Position numbers and translations under genes: made by a program
From: Flavobacterium sp. 140616W15
GTDB lineage: Bacteria > Bacteroidota > Bacteroidia > Flavobacteriales > Flavobacteriaceae
Reading direction: 5' to 3'
Assembly (NCBI RefSeq): GCF_003668995.1
Contig: NZ_CP033068.1
Coordinates: 3,038,001 to 3,102,000, forward strand
DNA length: 64,000 bases
Notes under the pieces: generated by a model
The model's input: only the letters and a program-made list of their open reading frames with translations
Told to the model about the DNA's origin: nothing
Database searches by the model: none
Shown: positions 7,524 through 16,469 of the stretch, one piece after another
Layout: every line of letters begins with the position of its first letter
How positions within the stretch are numbered: position 1 is the stretch's first letter

Positions 7524-8981
7524 TTATCTATCTTGTAACGCTCTCAAGAGCCCTTCTGGAGCTTTATCCAAATACATTTGATTTCGAATACCATCTATTG
7601 ATTTTGAATCGGTAAAATACTCAAACACTTTGTCATCTTTAGGCAGAATCATTTTACCTGTTCCAATAATTTTTGAAACTGCAGCACCTAATAAAGGTTC
7701 AGTAGTATACTCTCCTAAAACGCCTAACGCATTTACAGATTCTATTACACTATATGTAGGTGTTAATCCGTTAGTGTATTCTCCAAAGCCTACAGAATTA
7801 ACAATTTTTAAAACAATGGGCTGCATAGCATATTTATGACTCGGATTTCTATTCATTTTACCAAAAGTAGGTGAATCATAAAGAGTAACCGACCCCACAT
7901 TTTTACCTATAGTAACATCACCTATTTGTACTACATCAATGTATGGTTTTAACCCATTAATAACCAATTCACTTGCCGATGCAGTACTTTTAGTAGTTAA
8001 GATATATACTTTAGCTAGTTTCAAACTTTTTAAAGCAACTCCATTAAATCTATCTACAAACCTATTATTAAGTAATTCCGGATCTTCAGTTTCATAATAC
8101 TTATTGAGCTTATTATTCCATTTTTGCTTAGAAAAAACTTCATCAGTAAACTGTCCTGTAATCATACTTGCCAATCGGGTTGCCGTTTGTACAGAACCTC
8201 CCCCATTATATCGCAAATCAAGAACCAAATCAGTAACACCTTTTGATTTTAATTCTCCAAATGCCGCGTTTAATTGATCATCATAGTTTCCATAAAAGCC
8301 ATTATACATCAAATACCCTATTTTATGACCATCTTTTTCTATCACTTTATTGATGAAAATTGGATTTTCATCCAAAACTGATTTAGTAAGCGTAATCGAT
8401 TTCCCATTTGGAACAAATGCCGTCCCATTATAATCCGTTAGATTTATAGTATAACTATCTGGTGCAAGCAGCGTTCTATAATTATCATAAGTGATTTGAG
8501 TTCCGTTAATACCATAAAATAAATCTCCACGTTTCACTCCTTTGTTTGCAGCATCAGAGTTAGGCAAAATATAACGTACAAAACCAATCAAATCATTAGA
8601 ACCTTTGGACTTTGGACTTAATTTAAAATCTATTCCGTTATTTTTTGATGTTCCTTGAAGTTCTTGTTCTAAAACCGTATAATCATCAACAATCCAGCTA
8701 AACCTATCTATTGATGGATCTACACGCAAAGAATTAAATAATGTTTCAGGATCTGGATACCCCCTCAAAAAAGAATTTAATGCTTCTTGATTATTATTAA
8801 AACGGTCATCAGCTAAATTAGGAACATCACCTTGCCACAAATAATACTGATTCAATCCTTTCCAGATAAAATCTTGTACTTGTAAATTTCTAGGAGCGCC
8901 CACATCATCTTGATCTTGGCAAGCTTGAAAGCAGAATACAGCTAAAAATAATAATATTACGGTTCTAAATATTGTCTTCAT
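7524..8981 (-). CDS. S41 family (C-terminal processing) peptidase, lipoprotein
   Basis: The 485-residue protein has a lipoprotein signal with lipobox FCFQA-C21, an N-terminal helical part, a PDZ-like domain around 110-195 (RYILPNSDAANKGVKRGDLFYGING) and an S41 protease core. DLVLDLRYNGGGSV (251-264) is the family strand-loop. STASASE gives the nucleophile S335, and K360 in VTIGKN lies 25 residues later, the same spacing as the Ser-Lys dyad of Tsp/CtpA. It probably processes or degrades envelope proteins from the periplasmic side. It stands alone, convergent with the B12 genes and divergent from the ECF sigma gene. The substrate is unknown. Confidence 0.9.
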   Translation of the reverse strand: MKTIFRTVILLFLAVFCFQACQDQDDVGAPRNLQVQDFIWKGLNQYYLWQGDVPNLADDRFNNNQEALNSFLRGYPDPETLFNSLRVDPSIDRFSWIVDDYTVLEQELQGTSKNNGIDFKLSPKSKGSNDLIGFVRYILPNSDAANKGVKRGDLFYGINGTQITYDNYRTLLAPDSYTINLTDYNGTAFVPNGKSITLTKSVLDENPIFINKVIEKDGHKIGYLMYNGFYGNYDDQLNAAFGELKSKGVTDLVLDLRYNGGGSVQTATRLASMITGQFTDEVFSKQKWNNKLNKYYETEDPELLNNRFVDRFNGVALKSLKLAKVYILTTKSTASASELVINGLKPYIDVVQIGDVTIGKNVGSVTLYDSPTFGKMNRNPSHKYAMQPIVLKIVNSVGFGEYTNGLTPTYSVIESVNALGVLGEYTTEPLLGAAVSKIIGTGKMILPKDDKVFEYFTDSKSIDGIRNQMYLDKAPEGLLRALQDR

Positions 8982-9106
8982 ATAGTAGGTATCAATATAA
9001 TACTAACGTAAAAATACTATCTTTAGTTTTATTTCTTACACATTTGTAACAAAAATAATTCTGCATCGTCTTGATACTATAAGCGAACCTAAAATTTATC
9101 ATTTTT

Positions 9107-9574
9107 ATGAATCAAATCGTTTTCATCCAGTTGGTAAATCCTTTTAAAGACAAAGTATTTCGTCTGGCGAAACGATTACTAACAAGTACTGAAGAGGCCG
9201 AAGATGCTTCGCAGGAAATATTAGTAAAGCTATGGAATAAAAAAGAGACTTTAAATACCTATAATAATGTTGAAGCTCTAGCAATGACAATGACCAAAAA
9301 TTATTGTTTGGATCAATTAAAATCAAAACGGGCTGGCAATATTACTCTTGTACATACGAATTACAAAGACAAGGAGCCAGAATTAGATCAAAAAATTGAA
9401 GATAATAATAGTTTAGAATGGGTAGAAAAAATAATGAATCAATTACCAGAACAGCAACAAATTTTAATTCAGTTGCGGGATGTCGAACAATATGAGTTTG
9501 ATGAAATTGCCAAAATAGTTAATATGAACGAAACTGCTATACGCGTAGCACTTTCAAGAGCTAGAAAAAAATAA
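9107..9574 (+). CDS. ECF-type RNA polymerase sigma factor
   Basis: The 155-residue protein has sigma region 2 (KDKVFRLAKRLLTSTEEAEDASQEILVKLWNKK, about 14-47) and region 4 (QLPEQQQILIQLRDVEQYEFDEIAKIVNMNETAIRVALSRARKK, about 112-155), with nothing between them, as in ECF sigma factors. It heads a compact cluster with a membrane protein and DUF4252 genes, a common flavobacterial arrangement. The membrane protein is the likely regulator of its activity. Target promoters cannot be identified from this window. Confidence 0.92.
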   Translation: MNQIVFIQLVNPFKDKVFRLAKRLLTSTEEAEDASQEILVKLWNKKETLNTYNNVEALAMTMTKNYCLDQLKSKRAGNITLVHTNYKDKEPELDQKIEDNNSLEWVEKIMNQLPEQQQILIQLRDVEQYEFDEIAKIVNMNETAIRVALSRARKK

Positions 9575-9601
9575 GAGAATCTATGCTTAATACACATCAA
9601 T

Positions 9602-10075
9602 ATGGAATTAGATAAAATAGAAATAATATTAGAAAAATACTTTCAGGGAGAAAGTACTATTGCCGAAGAAAATGAACTAAAAAAATACTTTTCTTCTTCA
9701 GATGTTGCGCAGCATTTGGAACAATACAAACCAATTTTTGGTTATTTCTCTCAAGTAAAAGAACAACGTTTAACGCAAGAAATTCCACTACAAACTAAGA
9801 AACGTAATGTGGCGTGGTTATCAATTGCTGCTTCGGCTGTCCTTTTACTAGGAATAGGTTCTTATTTTTACCTCAACAACACAAATAATACAACCCCTGT
9901 TGTTGCAAAATCAGATTTAGGAACTTATGACTCTCCAGAAGAAGCTTTAGCGGCAACGCAAAAAGCACTCGCTATGGTCTCTCACAATGTTAATACTGGT
10001 ATAGAAAGTGTCCAGTACATTAAAGAATATGAACAATCAAAAAACTTAATTTTTAAACAAAATAAAATCCAATAA
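9602..10075 (+). CDS. Single-pass membrane protein, probable anti-sigma-like regulator
   Basis: The 157-residue protein has an N-terminal cytoplasmic segment (MELDKIEIILEKYFQGESTIAEENELKKYF...) like the N-terminal part of FecR-type and anti-sigma proteins. One transmembrane helix follows at about 71-91, then a short periplasmic tail. It lies 27 bases after the ECF sigma gene and one base before the DUF4252 gene, so the cluster is an operon. No zinc-binding HxxxCxxC motif is present, so it is not a ZAS-type anti-sigma factor. The regulator role is inferred from position and topology. Confidence 0.65.
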   Translation: MELDKIEIILEKYFQGESTIAEENELKKYFSSSDVAQHLEQYKPIFGYFSQVKEQRLTQEIPLQTKKRNVAWLSIAASAVLLLGIGSYFYLNNTNNTTPVVAKSDLGTYDSPEEALAATQKALAMVSHNVNTGIESVQYIKEYEQSKNLIFKQNKIQ

Positions 10076-10076
10076 A

Positions 10077-11189
10077 ATGAAATCAATAATTCACGAAAAC
10101 AGAAAAAATAACAGAAGTAGTTTTGGTAAAAATTTCATACTAACATTAGTATTCATATTAGTTAGCCATGCTTTTTACGCACAAGGAGCTTTTGACAAAT
10201 ACGATGGCCAAGACGATGTAACATCTGTAATTGTAAACAAAAAAATGTTTGATTTAATGAGCAAGGTAAAAGTTGATACTTCTGATAAAGAAACACAGCA
10301 ATACTTAAGCCTTATAAAAAAATTAGACAATCTAAAAGTTTTTACAACACAAAGCGCCAAAGTTGAAGCCGACATGAAACTCACTACAGATAAATACATA
10401 AAATCGGCAGGATTAGAAGAATTAATGCGAGTAAATGATAGTGGAAGAAATGTAAAAATTTATGTAAAATCTGGATCAAGTGCTACTCAAATAAAAGAGT
10501 TGTTCATGTTTATCGATTCAGGTAAAAATGAAGATACCGTTTTACTATCACTAACAGGGAACTTTGATTTAAATGAAATCTCAGTACTTACTGATAAAAT
10601 GAAACTACCTGGAGGATCTGATTTAAAAAAGCATCTAAAGGAAAAAAATAACATGAAACAGATAGCCACTATTTTCACCTTTTTAGGATTATTACTTTTA
10701 ACAAGTTGTAATTCTGACCCATCATTGCAAAAATATTTTGTAGAAAACACAGAAAATAAAAATTTCATTGCATTAGATGTTTCTCCAAATATACTTAATG
10801 TAGAGAAAACAAAACTATCTACAGAACAAAACGAAGCATTAAAATCTTTTGACAAAATGAATATTCTAGCCTTTAAACGAAATGATAAAAATCAGGCTGA
10901 ATATGAAGCAGAAAGAACCAAAGTAAATACTATTTTGAAGAATCCGAAATACCAGCAATTAATGAAATTTGGTTCTGGAAAAGATGGTGCTTCAGTAAGC
11001 TATGTTGGAACTGACGAAAATATTGAAGAATTTGTAATCTACGCCAACAGAAACGAAAATGGGTTTGCTTTAGTTCGCGTTTTAGGAAAAAACATGAACC
11101 CAAACAATATCATGACATTAATGACCGTTCTTAAAGAATCTAATATAGATATGGAACAACTTAAACCGTTACAACAACTGATTAAATAA
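10077..11189 (+). CDS. Two DUF4252 proteins joined in one reading frame (probable lost stop codon)
   Basis: The frame encodes 370 residues but reads as two complete DUF4252 proteins. The first (residues 1 to about 191) has a signal peptide (FILTLVFILVSHAFYAQG) and a DUF4252 domain. The second starts at an in-frame ATG at 10653 with its own lipoprotein signal, MKQIATIFTFLGLLLLTSC. An internal lipobox makes no sense in a single exported protein. At the junction the DNA is G, seven A, TAAC ATG. With eight A the first gene would stop at TAA one base before the second ATG. So this is a one-base deletion in a poly-A run, an assembly error, or a site where slippage makes separate products. DUF4252 function is unknown; these genes commonly follow an ECF sigma gene. 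Confidence 0.8.
   Translation: MKSIIHENRKNNRSSFGKNFILTLVFILVSHAFYAQGAFDKYDGQDDVTSVIVNKKMFDLMSKVKVDTSDKETQQYLSLIKKLDNLKVFTTQSAKVEADMKLTTDKYIKSAGLEELMRVNDSGRNVKIYVKSGSSATQIKELFMFIDSGKNEDTVLLSLTGNFDLNEISVLTDKMKLPGGSDLKKHLKEKNNMKQIATIFTFLGLLLLTSCNSDPSLQKYFVENTENKNFIALDVSPNILNVEKTKLSTEQNEALKSFDKMNILAFKRNDKNQAEYEAERTKVNTILKNPKYQQLMKFGSGKDGASVSYVGTDENIEEFVIYANRNENGFALVRVLGKNMNPNNIMTLMTVLKESNIDMEQLKPLQQLIK
10653..11189 (+). CDS. Second DUF4252 unit (lipoprotein) as an independent start
   Basis: From the internal ATG at 10653 this gives a 178-residue lipoprotein with lipobox LLLTSC (Cys at about 19) and a DUF4252 domain (VSPNILNVEKTKLSTEQNEALKSF... to the C-terminus). Its start signals look like those of a separate gene. 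It is listed separately because it is probably the natural second gene of the pair, whether translated by reinitiation or on its own. It is paralogous to the first half of the joined frame. Confidence 0.7.
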   Translation: MKQIATIFTFLGLLLLTSCNSDPSLQKYFVENTENKNFIALDVSPNILNVEKTKLSTEQNEALKSFDKMNILAFKRNDKNQAEYEAERTKVNTILKNPKYQQLMKFGSGKDGASVSYVGTDENIEEFVIYANRNENGFALVRVLGKNMNPNNIMTLMTVLKESNIDMEQLKPLQQLIK

Positions 11190-11206
11190 TATTCTTACTT
11201 TAAAAC

Positions 11207-11237
11207 AAAAAAGCCTCATTTCATGAGGCTTTTTTTA
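11207..11237. terminator. Terminator between the DUF4252 genes and carB
   Basis: The stem AAAGCCTCAT/ATGAGGCTTT with a TTC loop has T and A runs on either side, placed between convergent genes, so it can serve both directions. Confidence 0.9.
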
Positions 11238-11253
11238 TATTTATGATTTGAGA

Positions 11254-14109
11254 TTATTTACTCAAATACATTTTTCTTCTTGAGTACAATTCGTAAAACT
11301 GATCATCTTTTAAGTCATCGATGAACAAGATACTTTCTCCTGTTGATTTCATCTCTGGCCCTAATGCTTTATTTACATTATGGAATTTACTAAAAGAGAA
11401 TACTGGTTGTTTAATTGCAAATCCTTTTAATTGTGGATTAAATTTAAAATCAGTTACTTTATTATGACCCAACATCACTTTTGTAGCGTAATTTACATAA
11501 GGCTCTCCGTATGCTTTTGCTATAAATGGTACTGTTCTAGATGCTCTAGGATTCGCTTCAATAATATAAACGGTATCGTCTTTTATAGCAAACTGAATAT
11601 TAATTAAACCAACCGTTTTTAAAGCTCTGGCAATTTTTACAGTATGATCTTTTATTTGCTGCATCACGAACTCTCCTAAGTTAAAAGGAGGCAATGTCGC
11701 ATTACTATCTCCAGAGTGAACTCCGCAAGGCTCGATATGCTCCATTATTCCAATGATATAAACATTACCATCAGCATCACAAATTGCATCAGCCTCAGCC
11801 TCGATTGCTCCAGCAAGGTAATGATCCAAAAGTAATTTGTTTCCAGGAATTGTTTTCAATAAATTGATAACATGCTCTTCAAGCTCTTTTTTATTGATTA
11901 CAATTTTCATTCCCTGCCCCCCTAATACATAAGAAGGACGAATCAATAATGGAAAATCAAGCGTATCTGCTAAAGTTGAAGCTTCATCAGCCGTTTCAGC
12001 AATTCCAAATTGCGGGAAAGGAATATGTAATTCAGTCAATAATTCTGAAAAACGTCCTCTATCTTCAGCTAAATCTAAGGCATCAAAACTTGTCCCTATA
12101 ATTTTTACACCGTATTTAGATAATTTTTCAGCTAGCTTCAAAGCGGTTTGCCCACCAAGCTGCACAATTACTCCTTCTGGTTTTTCATGTTGAATGATAT
12201 CATAAATATGTTCCCAGAAAACTGGCTCAAAATACAATTTATCAGCAGTATCAAAATCTGTTGAAACCGTTTCAGGATTACAGTTAATCATGATTGTTTC
12301 ATAACCACATTCTTTAGCGGCTAATACACCGTGAACACAAGAATAATCAAATTCAATTCCCTGTCCGATACGGTTTGGTCCTGAACCTAAAACAATTATT
12401 TTCTTTTTATCAGTAACAACACTTTCATTATCTACGTAACGCTCACCATTTGCTTTCTCAATTTGTGCTTCAAAAGTAGAATAGTAATAAGGAGTCTTTG
12501 CTTTAAATTCGGCTGCACAAGTATCTACCAATTTAAACACACGGTTAATATCCATTGTCATTCTTAAAGCGTGAACTTCACTCTCCAAGCAATTTACCAT
12601 ATGAGCAATTTGTCTGTCGGCAAAACCTTTTTGTTTCGCTTCAAGCAAAAGGTCTTTCGGTAAAGTAGCTACCTTATAATTAGAGATTTCTTTCTCAAGT
12701 GTATAAAGTTCCTCATATTGTTTCAAGAACCACATATCAATTTTTGTAATTTCATGAATACGGCTCAATGGAATCCCCATTGCAATTGCATCATAAATTA
12801 CAAAAACACGATCCCAACTTGCAAAAGTTAGTTTCTCTATAATTTGTTCGTAATTTTTATATCCTTTTCCATCAGCACCTAAACCATTTCTTTTAATCTC
12901 TAAAGATTGGGTTGCTTTATGTAAAGCTTCTTGAAATGAACGTCCGATACCCATAACCTCACCTACAGATTTCATCTGAAGTCCAAGCGTTCTGTCAGCC
13001 CCTTCAAATTTATCAAAGTTCCAACGTGGGATTTTCACAATTACATAGTCAAGAGTTGGCTCAAAAAGAGCCGAAGTCGATTTTGTAATTTGATTTTGTA
13101 ATTCATCAAGATTATATCCTAATGCCAATTTAGAAGCTATTTTAGCAATTGGATATCCAGTTGCTTTTGATGCTAATGCTGACGAACGAGATACACGTGG
13201 GTTAATTTCAATCGCAACAATATCTTCTTTTTCATCTGGTGAAACTGCAAATTGCACATTACAACCTCCAGCGAAATTTCCGATACTACGCATCATTAAG
13301 ATTGCATAGTCACGTAATCTTTGAAATGTTGTATCAGATAATGTCATTGCTGGTGCAACTGTAATCGAATCTCCAGTATGGATTCCCATTGGGTCCATAT
13401 TTTCGATAGAACAAATGATAACTACATTATCATTTTTATCTCTTAAAAGTTCTAATTCATATTCTTTCCATCCCATTAAAGCTTTATCAATTAAAACTTC
13501 ATGTATTGGAGAAGCTTCCAATCCTCTAGTTAAGAGTTCGTCAAAATCTTCTTTTTTATAAACTACCGCTGCTCCAGTTCCTCCAAGCGTAAATGAAGGA
13601 CGAATAACTAATGGAAAACCAAATTCCTGAGCAATTTCTTTTCCTTCTAAATATGAAGTAGCTGTTTTTGCAGGTGCTGTTGGTACATTAATTTTTTCAA
13701 GAAGTTGTTTAAACTGCTCTCTATCCTCGGTAATATTGATCGCATTTACATCAACACCGATTAATTTTACTCCAAAATCAGCCCAAATTCCTTTTTCATC
13801 AGCCTCCAGACATAAATTCAATGCAGTTTGTCCTCCCATTGTAGGCAGAACTGCATCAATTTGTGGATGTGCTTTTAAAATTTCAATAATCGATTTTGTA
13901 GTTAATGGCTTCAAATATATATGATCGGCCATACTTGGGTCGGTCATAATAGTCGCTGGATTTGAATTTATCAAGATAACTTCAATTCCTTCTTCACGGA
14001 TAGAACGTGCTGATTGCGATCCTGCATAATCAAATTCGCAGGCTTGACCAATAACAATAGGTCCCGAACCTATTATTAAAACTGATTTTATTGATGTGTC
14101 TTTAGGCAT
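11254..14109 (-). CDS. carB: Carbamoyl-phosphate synthase large subunit, without the C-terminal MGS-like domain
   Basis: CarB makes carbamoyl phosphate for arginine and pyrimidine synthesis from bicarbonate, ATP and ammonia channelled from CarA. The 951-residue protein shows both ATP-grasp halves. The first opens with KSVLIIGSGPIVIGQACEFD and carries MGGQTALNL and EINPRVSRSSALASKATGYP. The second opens with KKIIVLGSGPNRIGQGIEFD and carries QLGGQTALKLA and EANPRASRTVPF. Most CarB proteins are near 1,070 residues; this one stops after the second synthetase half (YELYSRRKMYLSK), so the allosteric MGS-like domain is absent. The end is followed by a clean terminator, so it is not a frameshift. Shorter CarB forms are, as I recall, usual in flavobacteria. 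carA is not next to it. Confidence 0.95.
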   Translation of the reverse strand: MPKDTSIKSVLIIGSGPIVIGQACEFDYAGSQSARSIREEGIEVILINSNPATIMTDPSMADHIYLKPLTTKSIIEILKAHPQIDAVLPTMGGQTALNLCLEADEKGIWADFGVKLIGVDVNAINITEDREQFKQLLEKINVPTAPAKTATSYLEGKEIAQEFGFPLVIRPSFTLGGTGAAVVYKKEDFDELLTRGLEASPIHEVLIDKALMGWKEYELELLRDKNDNVVIICSIENMDPMGIHTGDSITVAPAMTLSDTTFQRLRDYAILMMRSIGNFAGGCNVQFAVSPDEKEDIVAIEINPRVSRSSALASKATGYPIAKIASKLALGYNLDELQNQITKSTSALFEPTLDYVIVKIPRWNFDKFEGADRTLGLQMKSVGEVMGIGRSFQEALHKATQSLEIKRNGLGADGKGYKNYEQIIEKLTFASWDRVFVIYDAIAMGIPLSRIHEITKIDMWFLKQYEELYTLEKEISNYKVATLPKDLLLEAKQKGFADRQIAHMVNCLESEVHALRMTMDINRVFKLVDTCAAEFKAKTPYYYSTFEAQIEKANGERYVDNESVVTDKKKIIVLGSGPNRIGQGIEFDYSCVHGVLAAKECGYETIMINCNPETVSTDFDTADKLYFEPVFWEHIYDIIQHEKPEGVIVQLGGQTALKLAEKLSKYGVKIIGTSFDALDLAEDRGRFSELLTELHIPFPQFGIAETADEASTLADTLDFPLLIRPSYVLGGQGMKIVINKKELEEHVINLLKTIPGNKLLLDHYLAGAIEAEADAICDADGNVYIIGIMEHIEPCGVHSGDSNATLPPFNLGEFVMQQIKDHTVKIARALKTVGLINIQFAIKDDTVYIIEANPRASRTVPFIAKAYGEPYVNYATKVMLGHNKVTDFKFNPQLKGFAIKQPVFSFSKFHNVNKALGPEMKSTGESILFIDDLKDDQFYELYSRRKMYLSK

Positions 14110-14207
14110 TTTAATTGTATTGTGTAGTTATATTTCGGCTTAACGTTTAACTCTACTTGTTTAGAAATTAAAACATTACTTATTTTTTAATGACAAGGTA
14201 TAAAAAA

Positions 14208-14235
14208 AGGCGATACTAAAAAAAGTAACGCCTTA
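14208..14235 (-). terminator. Terminator of rpmH
   Basis: The near-perfect stem AAGGCGATACT/AGTAACGCCTT lies just downstream of the rpmH stop; read on the minus strand it ends in a T-rich run. Confidence 0.7.
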
Positions 14236-14253
14236 TTTATGTTTATAGAAACA

Positions 14254-14415
14254 TTATTTTTTGTGTCTAGGTTCGCTAGAAACAGTTAATTTATGTCTTC
14301 CTTTAGCTCTTCTACGTGCCAGAACTTTTCTTCCATTCGCAGAAGCCATTCTGTCCATAAATCCGTGCTTATTTCTTCTTTTTCTTTTCGATGGTTGAAA
14401 CGTTCTTTTACTCAT
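14254..14415 (-). CDS. rpmH: 50S ribosomal protein L34
   Basis: This small gene lies on the minus strand. Its 53-residue product begins [19 protein letters not shown], continues with [21 protein letters not shown] and ends EPRHKK. This is the highly conserved, very basic L34 of the large ribosomal subunit, with the flavobacterial length of 53. A TATATTTG promoter lies about 75 bases upstream on the same strand and a terminator lies downstream, so it is a single-gene unit. Confidence 0.97.
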
Positions 14416-14489
14416 TGCTTTGTATCTTTAAATATGGTGTCTAATATCTTCTTTTTGGTTTTGGAATTGTCTTCCCGTAAAACCGAGTG

Positions 14490-14497
14490 CAAATATA
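14490..14497 (-). promoter_or_regulatory. -7 element of the rpmH promoter
   Basis: CAAATATA on the plus strand is TATATTTG on the minus strand, matching TAnnTTTG, with the rpmH start about 75 bases downstream. Confidence 0.6.
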
Positions 14498-14553
14498 CAA
14501 AGACTTTTTTTTCTGGCAAGTAGTTTTATAAAAATATTTTTAATTCATTTTAC

Positions 14554-14561
14554 TATCTTTG
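14554..14561 (+). promoter_or_regulatory. -7 element of the promoter for the TPR membrane protein
   Basis: TATCTTTG matches TAnnTTTG and lies 23 bases before the ATG at 14584. Confidence 0.55.
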
Positions 14562-14583
14562 CAATCACAAAAATACACCTATT

Positions 14584-15099
14584 ATGTTTCACAGAAATAT
14601 TAAACTTATTTTAGCCGGACTATTAGTAGTTGCTGGCATTTGGCAATTTACAGAAAGTAATATTGGAAACGGAATCTTCCTCATATTATTGGCTGGAATC
14701 CCTATTTTCCTTTATTTTAAAAATGAATTCATCTTATTAGCCTTCTTAAAACTAAGAAAACAAGATTTTGAAGGTGCTAAAAAATGGCTAGCACACATCA
14801 AAAACCCTGAAACTGCTTTGGTAAGAAAACAACAAGGATACTTTAACTACCTACAGGGTATTATGGTTTCTCAAACTAATATCAATCAAGCTGAAAAATA
14901 TTTCAAAAAAGCAATTGAACTCGGTCTGTCTATGGATATGGATTTAGCTGTAGCCAAATTAAACCTTGCTGGGGTTGCCATGTCACGCCGAAGAAAGCTT
15001 GAAGCTACAAACTTATTGAACGAAGCTAAGAAGCTTGACAAACAAGGAATGCTAAAAGAACAAATTACTATGATGAAAGATCAAATGAAAAAAATATAG
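14584..15099 (+). CDS. Membrane protein with two N-terminal helices and a TPR-like region
   Basis: The 171-residue protein has two hydrophobic helices (about 7-22 and 27-45) and then a helical region. The region includes NQAEKYFKKAIELGL and AVAKLNLAGVAMSRRRKLEATNLLNEAKKLDK, which fit tetratricopeptide helices. I do not recognise a specific function. It is a monocistronic gene between rpmH and a terminator, with its own promoter. TPR segments usually mediate protein contacts, so it may be a membrane-anchored assembly or scaffold protein; this is inference. Confidence 0.75.
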   Translation: MFHRNIKLILAGLLVVAGIWQFTESNIGNGIFLILLAGIPIFLYFKNEFILLAFLKLRKQDFEGAKKWLAHIKNPETALVRKQQGYFNYLQGIMVSQTNINQAEKYFKKAIELGLSMDMDLAVAKLNLAGVAMSRRRKLEATNLLNEAKKLDKQGMLKEQITMMKDQMKKI

Positions 15100-15120
15100 T
15101 TTTCATGTTTACCTTTTACA

Positions 15121-15155
15121 AAAAAAACCATCCGCAAAAACGGATGGTTTTTTTT
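15121..15155. terminator. Terminator
   Basis: The stem AAACCATCCG/CGGATGGTTT with a CAAAA-type loop is followed by a long T run, between convergent genes. Confidence 0.9.
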
Positions 15156-15202
15156 ATATGTTAAAATAAGTCAATAAGAAAACTCAACTATAGCCAAAAA
15201 AT

Positions 15203-15859
15203 CTACTCTAAAATGATTTTCGGTAAGTTTTCGTTTAGCCATTTATACTTATTCAAAATCATAATATGCGTTCCTCCTTTTACCACTTTACAATTGGTTA
15301 TATATTTTATAGGGAAAACCTCATCTTGATCTCCATGAATATGAATTACACTTTCATCAATTTTAGTTCTATCCCAAAGAATTACTTGTTCAACCGCCCA
15401 GTCTAGATAGCGAATATCACGCACAGACAAAAATTTCTCATACAACTTCAATCGTTTATTTATCTTTTCACCAAAAGAAAACTTAGCCAGACTTTCTACA
15501 TTCAAGATTAATCGCATGGGGATTAACTTATATGCTTTGGTCGTTTTTGCAATTTTCATTCTTCTAGGAAACTCTACGTTACTTTTTACACTAGAAATAA
15601 TGATCACTCTTCTAGCAACTATATGCTTTGCCATTTCCTGAACCAGTATACCTCCAAATGACACTCCTATCAAAACTGGATTTTGATGTTTTATACTTTG
15701 AGCTATCCTTTTAGCATAATCAGGTAAGGATTCGCCATCAAGTGGTATTTCCCATTCTAACAAATGAATTTCAAAAACATCTTCAGGCAATGCAATCCTC
15801 TCGAAAATAGTTGTACTTGCCGCAAGACCAGGCATAAAATAAACAGAAACTTTACTCAT
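15203..15859 (-). CDS. Alpha/beta hydrolase
   Basis: About 218 residues from the ATG at 15859 (a GTG six bases further upstream is possible). The protein opens with SVYFMPGLAAS, the oxyanion-side strand of alpha/beta hydrolases. It has the nucleophile elbow GVSFGG (Ser near 67), an acidic turn HGDQDEVFPI and the final histidine in KGGTHIMIL. These make up a complete Ser-Asp-His triad. There is no signal peptide, so it is cytoplasmic. The substrate is not predictable. It is divergent from the broken GNAT gene. Confidence 0.85.
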   Translation of the reverse strand: MSKVSVYFMPGLAASTTIFERIALPEDVFEIHLLEWEIPLDGESLPDYAKRIAQSIKHQNPVLIGVSFGGILVQEMAKHIVARRVIIISSVKSNVEFPRRMKIAKTTKAYKLIPMRLILNVESLAKFSFGEKINKRLKLYEKFLSVRDIRYLDWAVEQVILWDRTKIDESVIHIHGDQDEVFPIKYITNCKVVKGGTHIMILNKYKWLNENLPKIILE

Positions 15860-16030
15860 AATCACATCTCAAATATTAATAACATCAAAAAAGTATTATT
15901 GATATAAAATTATTGTTTTTTAACGAGTTCAACTCTGTTTTTATAATAATATTATCCCTTAAAATCATAGCAAACCCGCGTGTTCACAACAGTTTTAAAA
16001 ATGTAAAATATTTCCCATCCTTAAAATCTT

Positions 16031-16060
16031 TTGTTATTGAATATCAAATGATTATATTTG
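16031..16060 (+). promoter_or_regulatory. Promoter ahead of the broken GNAT gene
   Basis: TTG at 16031-16033 and TATATTTG at 16053-16060 are spaced 19 apart. The remaining bases of the 308-base divergent gap (15860-16167) are AT-rich and I see nothing else definable in them. Confidence 0.6.
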
Positions 16061-16167
16061 TAGTAGAAATGATTTGTTTCTAACAATATATTATAAGAAG
16101 CCTGCCTGACCTTTTTACAAAGTTCATTTCTTCTATTTTTTTAAATACCACATAAAAAACAAGTAAT

Positions 16168-16469
16168 ATGGAACCCATTTCAGTAATGGAAATCAAAGAC
16201 AATGCCTTTGCAAGACAATTTGAAATCTCAACACCTACAGGATTAGTAACAATCGAATATTCTTTTCAAGAAAAAAGATATTTCTAACAAAAGTCAACAC
16301 TCCCGACTCATTTGATGATCAAGAGCTTTTCTACAACATGCTTAAAAGCATAATGGAAATCTCCATTGAACGAAAATTAAAAGTAGTTCCTATTCATCCT
16401 AAAATTGCCGCTTTCTTTAAGAAAAACCCAATTTACAAAGAACTACTTCCGCCTGGTATCCGAATTTAA
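16168..16469 (+). pseudogene. GNAT-like N-acetyltransferase (Acetyltransf_CG type), frameshifted at a poly-A run
   Basis: Translation from ATG 16168 gives MEPISVMEIKDNAFARQFEI and onward to SFQEKRYF, then stops at 16285. In the -1 frame, from six A at 16271-16276, the protein continues KIFLTKVNTPDSF and ends VPIHPKIAAFFKKNPIYK...GIRI at 16469. One extra A would restore a 100-residue protein. The ending matches small COG2388/PF14542 acetyltransferases (VxPxCPxxAxYxxxHPxY). The CoA-loop motif RGxG expected between the halves is not evident, so even the repaired protein is divergent. Its 3' end overlaps the stop of the convergent permease gene by four bases. It could be a real pseudogene, a slippage-expressed gene, or a sequencing error. 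Confidence 0.75.

Noticed and set aside
14293..14523. Open frame on the plus strand over rpmH
   Set aside because: It lies antisense to the clear L34 gene and its product is low-complexity Ser/Phe sequence.
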